Below, one piece after another: positions 17,876 through 26,440 of a stretch of DNA of 64,000 bases; the first letter of the stretch is position 1, and each line of letters begins with the position of its first letter. The DNA is taken from assembly GCA_902826615.1 (NCBI GenBank), contig CADEFN010000005.1, positions 1 through 64,000 on the forward strand, written 5' to 3'. Origin of the DNA: an uncultured Gemmatimonadota bacterium. Its GTDB lineage: Bacteria; Gemmatimonadota; Gemmatimonadetes; Gemmatimonadales; Gemmatimonadaceae. Made by a program: the position numbers and the translations under genes. The notes below the pieces were generated by a model, which had not been told where the DNA came from, made no database searches, and was given only the letters and a program-made list of their open reading frames with translations.

Positions 17876-18113
17876 GGAGGCGAAGCGCCACGGGAATGGC
17901 GGAGTGCGCGCCCCGGTTCGCAGATAGAGAAGTCCCCGTGTGGTGGTAAGGGAAATCCAATCATCGTAAGTCCAAGCGCGGCACCGCGGATGCGTGTTAC
18001 ACGTGTTCGCTTTGCTGGCGACGACCATGTGATCCACGTCGCACGGGACTTGCTATGTCGGTCGCTAGTATTGTCGCCCCGGTAGGGGGTATTCCCCGGT
18101 CGAGACGTATCGC

Positions 18114-20039
18114 GTGACTCTTCCGATCAACAAGCTGCCTTCGCCAAGACCGGGACCCCCAGCCTCCACGGCGCTGGAGGTCCCGCTCTCGGGTGCCCGC
18201 GAGCGCGGGGAATCGGGGCAGCTGGAAGGGACCCTTGCGGCCTCGATGGAGCAGTTGGCTCGCATAGCGCAGGCGGTCACGCGATCTGATGGAGCGATGG
18301 TCACCCTCCTCGGCCAGGACCGTCGCAGTTTCCACACTGGTCGACTGACGCCGGGATGGGTGTCCCACGACCCAGGGATACTGCTCCGCACCAAGCTCGT
18401 GGCCGCCGCGATCGAGCGTGGTGGCGTGGTTTCGCTGCCAGGACCTTCGGGGGAGCTCTCGGAGGAGCGACGGGTGGTGTTGCGCGAGTTGGGCATTGCC
18501 GGGCTCCTTGTGGCAGTCATGCTGCGACAGGATGGAACGGTGCTTGGTGCCATCGCGACCATGACCTCGCAGCCCAGGGAGTGGTCTGTTGACGCGATCG
18601 CGGCCCTCCAGGATGTGGCCGATCTCGCCGCCACAAAACTCTCGCTTCGTCAGGCGCTGGCCGAGCGCGACGCCCGCGAGCAACGGTTGCGTCACGACTC
18701 GCAGCATGATCCGTTGACCGGGCTGGCCAATCGGGCGGTGTTCCTCAAGCGCCTTGGTGATGCCACGTTGCGGGTGCGTCGCGGACAGGACGCCGTGTTC
18801 GCGGTGGTCTTTCTCGACCTCGACGACTTCAAGCTCGTCAACGACAGCATGGGGCATCAGGTTGGCGACGAGGTGCTGGTCGAGGTCGCGAGACGGCTCG
18901 AGACCTGTATTCGCGGTGGCGATCTCGTAGCTCGGCTTGGCGGTGACGAGTTTGCGATCCTGCTCGAGCGAGTGGCCGATGTGCGCGAGACAGCCATGGT
19001 GGCGGAGCGCGTGCAGCAGGCGATCCAGACGCCGATGAGCATCAGTGGGTACGAATGGACGACCACGGCCAGCATTGGCGTCGCGCTCTCCAATGGCCCG
19101 AACGAGTTGCCCGAGATGCTGCTCCGCTCAGCGGATATGGCGATGTATCGCGCCAAACATCAGGGCCGCGGTCGCTTTGAATTGTTTGACCGCGGGTTGC
19201 ACGCGCAGGCGCTGACACGGCTCCAGCTCGAGACCGACTTGCGGCTGGCCGTCGAGCGCGAGGAGTTCGAGCTCCACTATCAGCCGATTGTCTCGCTCGA
19301 GACGGGTGTCACCGTCGGCGTGGAGACCCTGGTGCGATGGCGGCATCCGGAACGCGGGCTGGTGTTGCCGGGGACGTTCATTCCCGTGGCAGAAGACACG
19401 GGGTTGATCGTGCAGCTGGGTCGCTGGGTGCTGCAGAACGCCATCAGGGAATTGGCGGCGTGGGAGCGCACCCCGGGGGCGACCCCAGGACTCACTCTCG
19501 CGGTAAATCTGTCGGCGCGTGAGTTCGCGCAGATCGATCTGGTTCGTGTCGTGTCCGATGCCCTGACGTCGTCCAGCCTGCATCCCTCGCGTCTGCATCT
19601 GGAGATCACTGAATCGACGATCTTCGGGCAGCAGAACATCGCGCTCGATACGGTCAGTGAACTCAAGGCGTTAGGCGTGCGCATCCACATCGACGACTTC
19701 GGCACCGGGTACTCGTCGCTGTCGTATCTGCAGCGCCTTCCGATCGACGCCATCAAGATCGACCGGTCGTTTGTGCGGGCGATCGAGGTGGAAGCGCGAT
19801 CGCGTCATGTGGTGCAGAGCCTCGTCTCCCTGGCCTCCGGTATCGGGCTGGACATTGTCGCCGAGGGAGTGGGAAGCGCAGGACAGGTGGAGCTGCTCCG
19901 GCAGATGGCCTGTCCCCTGGGCCAGGGATTCCACTTTGGAAAGCCTGCCCAGGGGTTTGCTGCAGTGACGGACTTTACGCGGCGGCCCCTTACGCCGGCT
20001 GGAGTGTTGCTGACGCCCGAGGTTCCGTCGCAGTCGTGA
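18114..20039 (+). CDS. Soluble GAF-GGDEF-EAL c-di-GMP protein
   Basis: A 641-residue protein without membrane helices. A GAF-like sensor covers about residues 40-180, GGDEF about 195-355 and EAL about 370-625. The GGDEF motif is intact with an RGGD inhibitory site. The EAL signature is ETL (VETLVRW); the metal-binding Glu is kept and DDFGTGYSSL is present, so phosphodiesterase activity is possible. The start is GTG. It follows another GGDEF-EAL gene, separated by 238 bp (17876-18113) in which I see no gene or riboswitch. Its last 50 bp overlap the 3' end of the opposing RND pump gene. Confidence 0.92.
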   Translation: MTLPINKLPSPRPGPPASTALEVPLSGARERGESGQLEGTLAASMEQLARIAQAVTRSDGAMVTLLGQDRRSFHTGRLTPGWVSHDPGILLRTKLVAAAIERGGVVSLPGPSGELSEERRVVLRELGIAGLLVAVMLRQDGTVLGAIATMTSQPREWSVDAIAALQDVADLAATKLSLRQALAERDAREQRLRHDSQHDPLTGLANRAVFLKRLGDATLRVRRGQDAVFAVVFLDLDDFKLVNDSMGHQVGDEVLVEVARRLETCIRGGDLVARLGGDEFAILLERVADVRETAMVAERVQQAIQTPMSISGYEWTTTASIGVALSNGPNELPEMLLRSADMAMYRAKHQGRGRFELFDRGLHAQALTRLQLETDLRLAVEREEFELHYQPIVSLETGVTVGVETLVRWRHPERGLVLPGTFIPVAEDTGLIVQLGRWVLQNAIRELAAWERTPGATPGLTLAVNLSAREFAQIDLVRVVSDALTSSSLHPSRLHLEITESTIFGQQNIALDTVSELKALGVRIHIDDFGTGYSSLSYLQRLPIDAIKIDRSFVRAIEVEARSRHVVQSLVSLASGIGLDIVAEGVGSAGQVELLRQMACPLGQGFHFGKPAQGFAAVTDFTRRPLTPAGVLLTPEVPSQS

Positions 20040-23000
20040 TGTTGGTGATGGCTGGCGGCAGCAACTTGTACATCACCGGAGTGACCAGACGGCTCAGGAG
20101 CGTCGAGGAGATGAGCCCGCCGATGATGACAATGGCCAGGGGTGAGTAGAGCGAGGAGCCCTGCAGCGCCAGCGGGAGGAGCCCGCCGATGGCGGTGAGC
20201 GTGGTCAGCACGATCGGCACAAACCGCACCTTGCCTGCCTGCTCGACGGCGTCATCGATTCCGGCGCCATGCTGCCGCAGCTGGTTGGTGAAGTCCACCA
20301 GCAGGATCGAGTTCTTGATCTCGATGCCGATGAGGGCCACGAACCCCACGAGAGCCGTGAACGAGAGGGTGTATCCGGTGACGAGGAGGCCGGCCACGCC
20401 GCCCACGATGCCTAACGGGATGACCGACGCCACGATCAGCATGCCGCGGAACGAGCCGAACTCGAGCACGAGGATGGCCAGGATCCCGAAGGTCGCCACA
20501 AGAATCGCGCTGCTCATGCCCCCAAAAGACTCCTGCCGGCTTTCGAGCTCTCCGGCGGCCACGACGCGGTAGCCGTCGGGCAGATCGAGGGCGCGGACGC
20601 GGGTGAGGACGGCCTGCGTCACGCGGTCGGTGATGTACCCCGTGCGCACCCCGGCCGTCACGGTGATGGCGCGTTCGCCGTCCTGATGCTGAATGACGGG
20701 GGCGGATGATTCGAAGCGCAGTGTGGCGACTTGACGCAGCGGCACCTGCGCGCCGGTTGTCGAGCCGACGTAGAGGCGATCGAGCGCATCGATGGTCTGA
20801 CGCTCGCCTCGGGGGAGCCGCACCGTGACCGGGTGTTCGTCGCCGCTGGCGTCACGGAGCACGCCGGCATCGAGCCCCGCGATGCCCAGGCGCACGGTTC
20901 GGTCGATTTCGGCGGTGGCAATGCCCAGCAGACCGGCCTTGTCGCGGTCAATCGCCACGCGCAGATCGGTGCGCGGAAGGCGCAGCGGGTTCACCACATC
21001 GCGTGTGCCGGTCGTGGTGCCGAGCACGTTCTCCAGCCGGCTGGCGATCAGCCGAAGTGTGTCGAGACTGGAGCCCACGGCGCGCAGGGCAATGGGGGCT
21101 TCGATCGGTGGGCCATTCTCGAACTCCTTGACCTGGATACGGGCGTTAGGCACGGCATCAAACACCGCCCGGAGCGAATCGAGCAGCAGTGGGGTGGCAT
21201 GTGCGTCGTACCGATCGAGACCGACAAAGAGCTCCGCAATCGTCGACCGTTCGCTGCCGGGTGTCACGTTGTAGTAGATGTCCGGATTGCCACGCCCCAC
21301 GTTGGTGAAGACCGATGTCACCTGGGGATGGCGCCGCAGGGTGGACTCGACCGTGCGTGCGGCCGAATCGGTCTCGGCCATCGACCAGCCATCGGGCGCT
21401 TCCACTGTCACCAGGAACTGCGGTGTGCCGGCCTTGGGAAAGAGCGAGAAGCCAACAAGTGGAATGACGGCGATGGCGCCGGCAAAGAGCAGGGCGGCGC
21501 CGGCGAGGGTGGCGACGGGGCGCGCGAGCGCCACGTGCAGCCACCGCGCGTAGGTCATATCGATGAGGCGGTTGAGCCCGCGAAGAAAGATGTTGCCGTG
21601 TTCCTCGCGTTCTTCCTTGAGGAGAATGGCCGCAAGAAAGGGCATGATGGTGAGCGAGACCAGGAGCGACGCGAGAATCGTGAACACCACCGCGAGCGGC
21701 ATGCCCCGGATGAACTTCCCCGGGTTGCCCGGCAGCATGAGCAGTGGCAAAAAGGCAAACACCAGCGTCGCGGTGGTGCCGAGCACTGCCACGGTGATCT
21801 GACGTGTACCGGCGATGGCTGCCGTCACGCGATCCATCCCCTGCCGCAGGTGCCGGGTGATGTTCTCCACCACGACGATGGAGTCGTCTACCAGCAGCCC
21901 GAGGGCAATCACAAATCCCACGATGCTGAGCTGATTGAGGGAGTGTCCCGCCGCCTTCAGGAGGGTGACGCCAATCGCCAGCGACAGGGGGATGGCCACC
22001 ATCACCACGCCTGCGGCACGAAAGCCTAACGGCAGCAGGGTCACGAGCACGAGCAGAATGGCAATGAGGAAGTCCTGGCCCAGACGCAGCAGGCGCGCGG
22101 ACACATTGCGCGACTGGTCAAAGCCACGCTCGAGCCGCATCCCGGCCGGAAGACGCTTTTCCGTGGCGTCGAGTTCTTCCCAGATGCGATCGCGCACCGC
22201 GAGAATGTTCTCCTGCTCCTTCATGTTGGCGGTGACAAAGACCGCGCGCTGACCATTGTACCGGCCGATATGCGTGGTTTCGTGATGCGCCCAGGTGACG
22301 GTGGCGACATCGCGGAGCCGGATGGTCCCACCGCGGGCACCTCCGACGACGGTTTGCGCGACTTCATCGAGGGTGGCATACGAGCCGCTGGTTTTCACGT
22401 TGTAGGAGCGGCGACCGGCATCCACGCGTCCGGCGGGAATGTTGGCGCTCTCGCTCTGGATGGCCTGAAGCACCTGGGAGAGCGGAAGGCCGAGTGCCTG
22501 CAAGCGACCCGGATCGATCGCCACGCGCACTTCGCGTTCGGGAAAGGCCCAGGTGCGGCTTTCCTGCACACCCGCGACACGGCCCAGCCGGTCCTCCAGC
22601 TGTTCGGCCTCGCGTTGCATCACCTCCCAGGCGGCGGTGGGTGAGACCAGCGCGATCTGCACGATATTCACTCGTGAGGCGCTGAAGCGCCGGGTGTCGA
22701 GCCGCAGCAGATCGGCCGGGAGCGATGGGCGCAGCGCATTCAGCTCGCGGAGCACTTCGTCGTACTTCTTGTCGGCATCGACGTCGGTCTCGAACTCTGC
22801 CACAAAGATCGCCAGACCATCCTCGATGGTGGTCTTGAGACTCTTGAGCTTGTCGAGTTCGCGCAGGCGGTCCTCAACCGGGTCGGCCACCAGCTGTTCG
22901 AGATCGGTTGGGCTGGCGCCCGGATACACCGCGACGACCGAATACGTGGGGATCGGGAACGTCGGATCTTCGGCGCGGGGCGTGGTGAGGAGCGACACCA

Positions 23001-23076
23001 CACCGGTGGCGAGGAGTGCCAGAAACATCACCACCATGAACGAGCGGTTCTTCACCGCAAACTCGGCAATATTCAT
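19990..23076 (-). CDS. RND efflux pump inner-membrane subunit (AcrB/HAE1 type)
   Basis: A 1028-residue RND transporter of normal length. It has the N-terminal helix, two large periplasmic loops and two six-helix bundles. VGFVIALGLLVDDSIVVVENI is the helix 4 region carrying the proton-relay acidic residues, and the second half has FVALIGIEIKNSILLVDF. ATG 23076 has GGAGG just upstream and overlaps the adaptor stop as ATGA. It works with the adaptor and TolC encoded directly upstream to export drugs or other compounds. Its 3' end overlaps the opposite-strand GGDEF-EAL gene by 50 bp. Confidence 0.95.
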   Translation of the reverse strand: MNIAEFAVKNRSFMVVMFLALLATGVVSLLTTPRAEDPTFPIPTYSVVAVYPGASPTDLEQLVADPVEDRLRELDKLKSLKTTIEDGLAIFVAEFETDVDADKKYDEVLRELNALRPSLPADLLRLDTRRFSASRVNIVQIALVSPTAAWEVMQREAEQLEDRLGRVAGVQESRTWAFPEREVRVAIDPGRLQALGLPLSQVLQAIQSESANIPAGRVDAGRRSYNVKTSGSYATLDEVAQTVVGGARGGTIRLRDVATVTWAHHETTHIGRYNGQRAVFVTANMKEQENILAVRDRIWEELDATEKRLPAGMRLERGFDQSRNVSARLLRLGQDFLIAILLVLVTLLPLGFRAAGVVMVAIPLSLAIGVTLLKAAGHSLNQLSIVGFVIALGLLVDDSIVVVENITRHLRQGMDRVTAAIAGTRQITVAVLGTTATLVFAFLPLLMLPGNPGKFIRGMPLAVVFTILASLLVSLTIMPFLAAILLKEEREEHGNIFLRGLNRLIDMTYARWLHVALARPVATLAGAALLFAGAIAVIPLVGFSLFPKAGTPQFLVTVEAPDGWSMAETDSAARTVESTLRRHPQVTSVFTNVGRGNPDIYYNVTPGSERSTIAELFVGLDRYDAHATPLLLDSLRAVFDAVPNARIQVKEFENGPPIEAPIALRAVGSSLDTLRLIASRLENVLGTTTGTRDVVNPLRLPRTDLRVAIDRDKAGLLGIATAEIDRTVRLGIAGLDAGVLRDASGDEHPVTVRLPRGERQTIDALDRLYVGSTTGAQVPLRQVATLRFESSAPVIQHQDGERAITVTAGVRTGYITDRVTQAVLTRVRALDLPDGYRVVAAGELESRQESFGGMSSAILVATFGILAILVLEFGSFRGMLIVASVIPLGIVGGVAGLLVTGYTLSFTALVGFVALIGIEIKNSILLVDFTNQLRQHGAGIDDAVEQAGKVRFVPIVLTTLTAIGGLLPLALQGSSLYSPLAIVIIGGLISSTLLSRLVTPVMYKLLPPAITNITTATEPRASATLQPA

Positions 23077-24119
23077 TTGTCCTCCTTCGACGAGACGGTC
23101 ACACGCTGTCCGTCTGCCAGCCACGCCCCGCCGAGCACGACCACGTGTTCGCCGGGCTCCAGCCCACTGGCTACCGCTGCCTCACTCCCGAGAATGCGCG
23201 CCAGGCGCACATGACGACGCTGCGCCGTGTTGGCGCCAGGGGCCACCGTGAAGACCACCGCGGAGTCACCCGAGGCCTCGACGATGGCTTCGAGCGGGAG
23301 CCGTGGATACACGCCTTCGCTGGCCGTCGCAATCTCCGCATGCGCGATGAGCCCCGAGGCCAGTGGAGTACGGGATGTGGGCAGCGCGATCTCCACCTCA
23401 AACGTTCCGCTGCCGGGCGATGCGGCGGCGGCGATCTGGGTCACTCGCCCCTCGAGGACTTGGCCGGGCATGGCGTCGATGCGCACGCGGGCGCGGTCTC
23501 CGACACGGACGCGCATGGCATCACGGTCTGCGAGCCCGGTGCGGAGCACCATGCCCCGGCGCTCGGTACGCAGCACCAGGACAGGGACGCCAGGGTTCAC
23601 CAATGCCCCTGCTTCTGCCATGCGCTGCAACACCACCCCGGCGCCGGGGGCGCGGATGGTGGACAGTGTGTTGTTGAACTGCGCGGCGCGCACATCCTGT
23701 TCGGCGACTTCGAGTGCGGTGGTGGCGTCCTGCAGCTGCATGAGTGTCACGACGCTATCCGCGTGCAGGGTCCGGATGCGCTCGAGGTCACGAGCGGCTT
23801 TGGCGCGCGCCTCAGTGGCCTTGGTGGTGGCCGCCGAGATCTCGGTGGGCGTGAGTTCGGCCAGGATTTGCCCGGCGGCCACGCGCTGGCCCGGATCGAC
23901 ACGCACTGTGGCGACCAGTCCGCCAATCTTGAATGCGAGCGGAATTTCTTCCTTGCCGGCGATGGCGCCCGTCACACGCACGACCGGCGCCAGGGGCGCA
24001 CTGGTGATGGTGTGCAAGGTGACCGGGCGTGCGTCAGGAGCGGCGTCGATGGCGGCGTCGGCGCGAGTGCACGACGCAAGGACAAACAGCAGGGTGAAGG
24101 AGCGCATAACGAATGGCAT
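23073..24119 (-). CDS. RND efflux periplasmic adaptor (membrane fusion protein), lipoprotein
   Basis: A 348-residue MFP-family adaptor. A lipoprotein signal ends in VLASC. The lipoyl halves (FKIGGLVATVRVDPGQRVAAGQILAELTP and IRAPGAGVVLQRMAEAGALVNPGVPVLVL) flank a short helical hairpin of about 70 residues, and beta-barrel and membrane-proximal domains follow. The start at 24119 (or four codons later, at 24107) places the signal at the N-terminus; the longer frame overlaps tolC. It lies 16 bp after the TolC gene and is coupled to the pump gene by ATGA. Confidence 0.92.
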   Translation of the reverse strand: MPFVMRSFTLLFVLASCTRADAAIDAAPDARPVTLHTITSAPLAPVVRVTGAIAGKEEIPLAFKIGGLVATVRVDPGQRVAAGQILAELTPTEISAATTKATEARAKAARDLERIRTLHADSVVTLMQLQDATTALEVAEQDVRAAQFNNTLSTIRAPGAGVVLQRMAEAGALVNPGVPVLVLRTERRGMVLRTGLADRDAMRVRVGDRARVRIDAMPGQVLEGRVTQIAAAASPGSGTFEVEIALPTSRTPLASGLIAHAEIATASEGVYPRLPLEAIVEASGDSAVVFTVAPGANTAQRRHVRLARILGSEAAVASGLEPGEHVVVLGGAWLADGQRVTVSSKEDK

Positions 24120-24135
24120 GACGGTAGCCCTTGGA

Positions 24136-25494
24136 TCAGCGAGAGGTGCCGGAGAGGGGGAGCACATAACGAGCGGAAACACGATCGAGCTCCACCCGCT
24201 TGAGCAGGTGGTCGTATCGGGTGATGGTGGCATTGAGCTGTGCGGTGGTATACGCCACCCGCGCGTCGAGAAACGCGAGTTGTGACGCGGCCCCTTGTTC
24301 ATGACGCCGGCGGACGAGTTCAAAGGAGCGGCGGGCACTGGCCAGGCGGTCCTCCGCGGTGTTGATGGCCTGTGCCGACACCGTGGCGGCGTCCCAGCTT
24401 ATCGCGGTTTGGAGTTCGATCTGGCGGCGGGTCTCTTCGCGTTGTGTGAGGACCTGCCGGCTCTCCAGGTTGGCCTGCTGCACCCGGGCGAGATCCTGCC
24501 CGCCGTTAAAGACGTTCCAGCTCGCGACCACCGTGAGCGCCGAAAAGTCGCGGGTGCGATCAAAGCGGTAGTCGCGCCCCTGGATGCCATAGTCGAGCGC
24601 CAGCGACACCGACGGGAGGAACGAACCGCGCGCGAGCGCATGTCGCGCCTCGGTGGCCCGGTGTGCGTGTTCGAGTGTGCGGAGCTCCTCACGTCCGGCA
24701 ACGGCGCTGCGGATGGCTTCGTCGCGGGTGGGGAGTGCGTCGATGCCGAGGACCTGTTCTTCCCAGAGCGGAAGAGGGGTGTCGAGTGGCCGCTGCACGA
24801 TGGTGTTGAGCGAGAGCAGACTTGCTGTGCGCAGCTGGACCGCTTCGTCGCGTCGCTGCAGGATGTCGCTCCGCTCGGCGCGCGCGCGAAGAATCACGTC
24901 AGGGGTGGCCGTCCCCGCCGCCACCAAACGTTCGGCCACGCGCACATGTTCATCGAGCAGGGCAAGGGTGCTGTCGAAAACTCCAACCACGTGCTGCAGC
25001 TTGGCGTATGTGAGATATCCGCTCCGTACGTCGGCGGCCACCTGCCGGCTGGCGGCGAGGCGCTGCGCGTCCTGCACGTCGGCCATCGCGGTTGCCACCC
25101 GGTTGGCCGCGCGGATGGCGGGCTGGAACACGGGCTGCGCGACGCGGACTGTGGTCTCCTGACGCAGCGGGAGCTGCACGTCCACATCGGTTGGAAATGC
25201 TGGTCGCTGGAGCAGGTCGTTGAGCGCGCCGAACGCCGGATTGATGAGCTGTCCGAGGTTGATGGTGTTTCCGGAAAGCTCGGTGTAACGCGCGTTGAAG
25301 GTGGCGTTAGGGAGGTAAAGCCCACGTGCCTCGCGGACCGCGGCGTCAGCGCGCGACGAGGCCAGCGCCTGTCGTCGGAGCCCGAGGTTGTCTCGTAGCG
25401 CGGTGGCGACGAGTTCATCGAGTGGGGATCGCGGGGCCTGGGCACCCGCCGCCGACGTCAGAAGGAGTACGAGTGTGAGTATCGTGCAGCGCAT
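24136..25494 (-). CDS. TolC-family outer-membrane efflux protein
   Basis: A 452-residue outer membrane factor with a cleavable signal peptide (MRCTILTLVLLLTSAAGAQA). Two repeated halves contain long amphipathic helices, including ELRTLEHAHRATEARHALARGSFLPSVSLALDYGIQG, and strand segments typical of TolC trimers. It is the first gene of the tolC-adaptor-pump operon. An operator-like repeat ends only a few bases from its ATG, and a strong promoter lies just beyond. Confidence 0.92.
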   Translation of the reverse strand: MRCTILTLVLLLTSAAGAQAPRSPLDELVATALRDNLGLRRQALASSRADAAVREARGLYLPNATFNARYTELSGNTINLGQLINPAFGALNDLLQRPAFPTDVDVQLPLRQETTVRVAQPVFQPAIRAANRVATAMADVQDAQRLAASRQVAADVRSGYLTYAKLQHVVGVFDSTLALLDEHVRVAERLVAAGTATPDVILRARAERSDILQRRDEAVQLRTASLLSLNTIVQRPLDTPLPLWEEQVLGIDALPTRDEAIRSAVAGREELRTLEHAHRATEARHALARGSFLPSVSLALDYGIQGRDYRFDRTRDFSALTVVASWNVFNGGQDLARVQQANLESRQVLTQREETRRQIELQTAISWDAATVSAQAINTAEDRLASARRSFELVRRRHEQGAASQLAFLDARVAYTTAQLNATITRYDHLLKRVELDRVSARYVLPLSGTSR

Positions 25495-25496
25495 TG

Positions 25497-25512
25497 TAGA
25501 GTCATCGCTCTA
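25497..25512. promoter_or_regulatory. TetR operator-like repeat 1
   Basis: TAGAGTCATCGCTCTA is an imperfect palindrome with TAGAG/CTCTA arms, immediately upstream of the tolC ATG. A repressor bound here would cover the leader and ribosome site. Confidence 0.6.
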
Positions 25513-25524
25513 GTTGTTGCCCGC

Positions 25525-25552
25525 ATAATAGAGTGATCACTCTACTTGTCAA
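25525..25552 (-). promoter_or_regulatory. Promoter of the RND efflux operon
   Basis: On the minus strand TTGACA (25552-25547), a 16-base spacer and TATTAT (25530-25525) make a near-consensus sigma70 promoter. The transcript would start about 25 bases before the tolC ATG. The perfect operator palindrome fills the spacer and touches the -10 box. Confidence 0.65.
25529..25544. promoter_or_regulatory. TetR operator 2, perfect palindrome
   Basis: TAGAGTGATCACTCTA is a 16-bp perfect palindrome centred in the efflux promoter, between divergent tolC and tetR genes. It shares TAGAG/CTCTA arms with the repeat at 25497 and partly with the one at 25556. Binding by the adjacent TetR protein is inferred. 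Confidence 0.7.
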
Positions 25553-25555
25553 TAG

Positions 25556-25571
25556 TAGAGCGGGCACTTTA
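25556..25571. promoter_or_regulatory. TetR operator-like repeat 3, degenerate
   Basis: TAGAGCGGGCACTTTA keeps the left arm TAGAG and a decayed right arm. It lies on the tetR side of the intergenic region, 27 bp from the perfect palindrome, and may allow autoregulation. Confidence 0.45.
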
Positions 25572-25626
25572 GTTTGTTCGTTACCCTCCCAAGGCGTACA
25601 ATCCCCGATTCACTCACTCGTCGGCC

Positions 25627-26361
25627 GTGACAGCGCGAACCCAGAGATCTCCCAAGGCAAAGAACGGCAAGGAGTTACCTCCGGGGGCGGAGCATGAGCC
25701 GGCTGCGGCATCTCCCGCGGCGGCCGAGGACGAGTCACCTCGGGAGCCCCGGCAGGACCGCGGGCAGCGCAGAGTTGAGGAGATTCTTGATGCCGCCGCC
25801 GCTGTTGTGCTCGAAGTCGGGTGGGAGGCGGCCACGACCCAGGCCATCGCCGAGAGGGCCGGGGCTTCGGTGGGATCACTCTTTCATTTCTTCCCGACCC
25901 GGGACGCGATACTGGTAGGCCTCGGCCGGCGGTGTGCACGCGCGATGTTCGAAGCCAACGAGCGCGCCATGCCCCCCGAAGTCGTTTTCATGGAGCCCCA
26001 CCTTCTCTTTGATCGTGTGGTGAAGGCGCAGGCCGAACTCGCGCAGTCGAGCCCGGTGTTCAGTCGCATCCACGAGGCACTCAAGCGTCGTTTCGGGCCT
26101 AACGCGGGCCCCATCTGCGAGCTCGACGAGGCGCTGTACGAGAGGGTCCGTGGATTCTGCGGTGTTCGGCTGCCCCGCCTCACGCCAGAGCAGCGCGAGG
26201 CGAGTGCGCGACTCATGGTGGGTGTGGTGTCGCTCGCCATGGAGCAAGCCGCGCAGCTGCCACAACCTGTGGCGCGGGAGCTTTTCTCCTCGGTGACCGA
26301 GATGCTTGCGGGTCATCTGGCGGCGGCGGACGCGCGCTACGGGCCGGTGGATCCCGCCTGA
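25627..26361 (+). CDS. TetR-family transcriptional regulator
   Basis: A 244-residue regulator with a GTG start. The first 40 residues are charged and low-complexity. The TetR DNA-binding domain covers about residues 45-95: RVEEILDAAAAVVLEVGWEAATTQAIAERAGASVGSLFHFFPTRDAIL. The C-terminal helical part should bind an effector. It is divergent from the RND efflux operon, with three operator-like repeats between them, so it is probably its drug-responsive repressor. Confidence 0.9.
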   Translation: MTARTQRSPKAKNGKELPPGAEHEPAAASPAAAEDESPREPRQDRGQRRVEEILDAAAAVVLEVGWEAATTQAIAERAGASVGSLFHFFPTRDAILVGLGRRCARAMFEANERAMPPEVVFMEPHLLFDRVVKAQAELAQSSPVFSRIHEALKRRFGPNAGPICELDEALYERVRGFCGVRLPRLTPEQREASARLMVGVVSLAMEQAAQLPQPVARELFSSVTEMLAGHLAAADARYGPVDPA

Positions 26362-26440
26362 GTTCAGTCGCAAAACGGCCGGAGTAGCTGCGGATTGGCG
26401 GTCGGGCTGACAATTTGGTCGCTCTCCTCAGCCCAAATAG

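Noticed and set aside
17876-18113. Possible c-di-GMP riboswitch between the two GGDEF-EAL genes
   Set aside because: I see none of the conserved GEMM core sequences; only GC-rich DNA with a small ACACGTGT palindrome.
20731-22029. 432-codon plus-strand frame
   Set aside because: Lies within the RND pump gene and has the composition of an antisense shadow.
24295-25398. 367-codon plus-strand frame
   Set aside because: Antisense to the TolC gene; no domain and no start signals.
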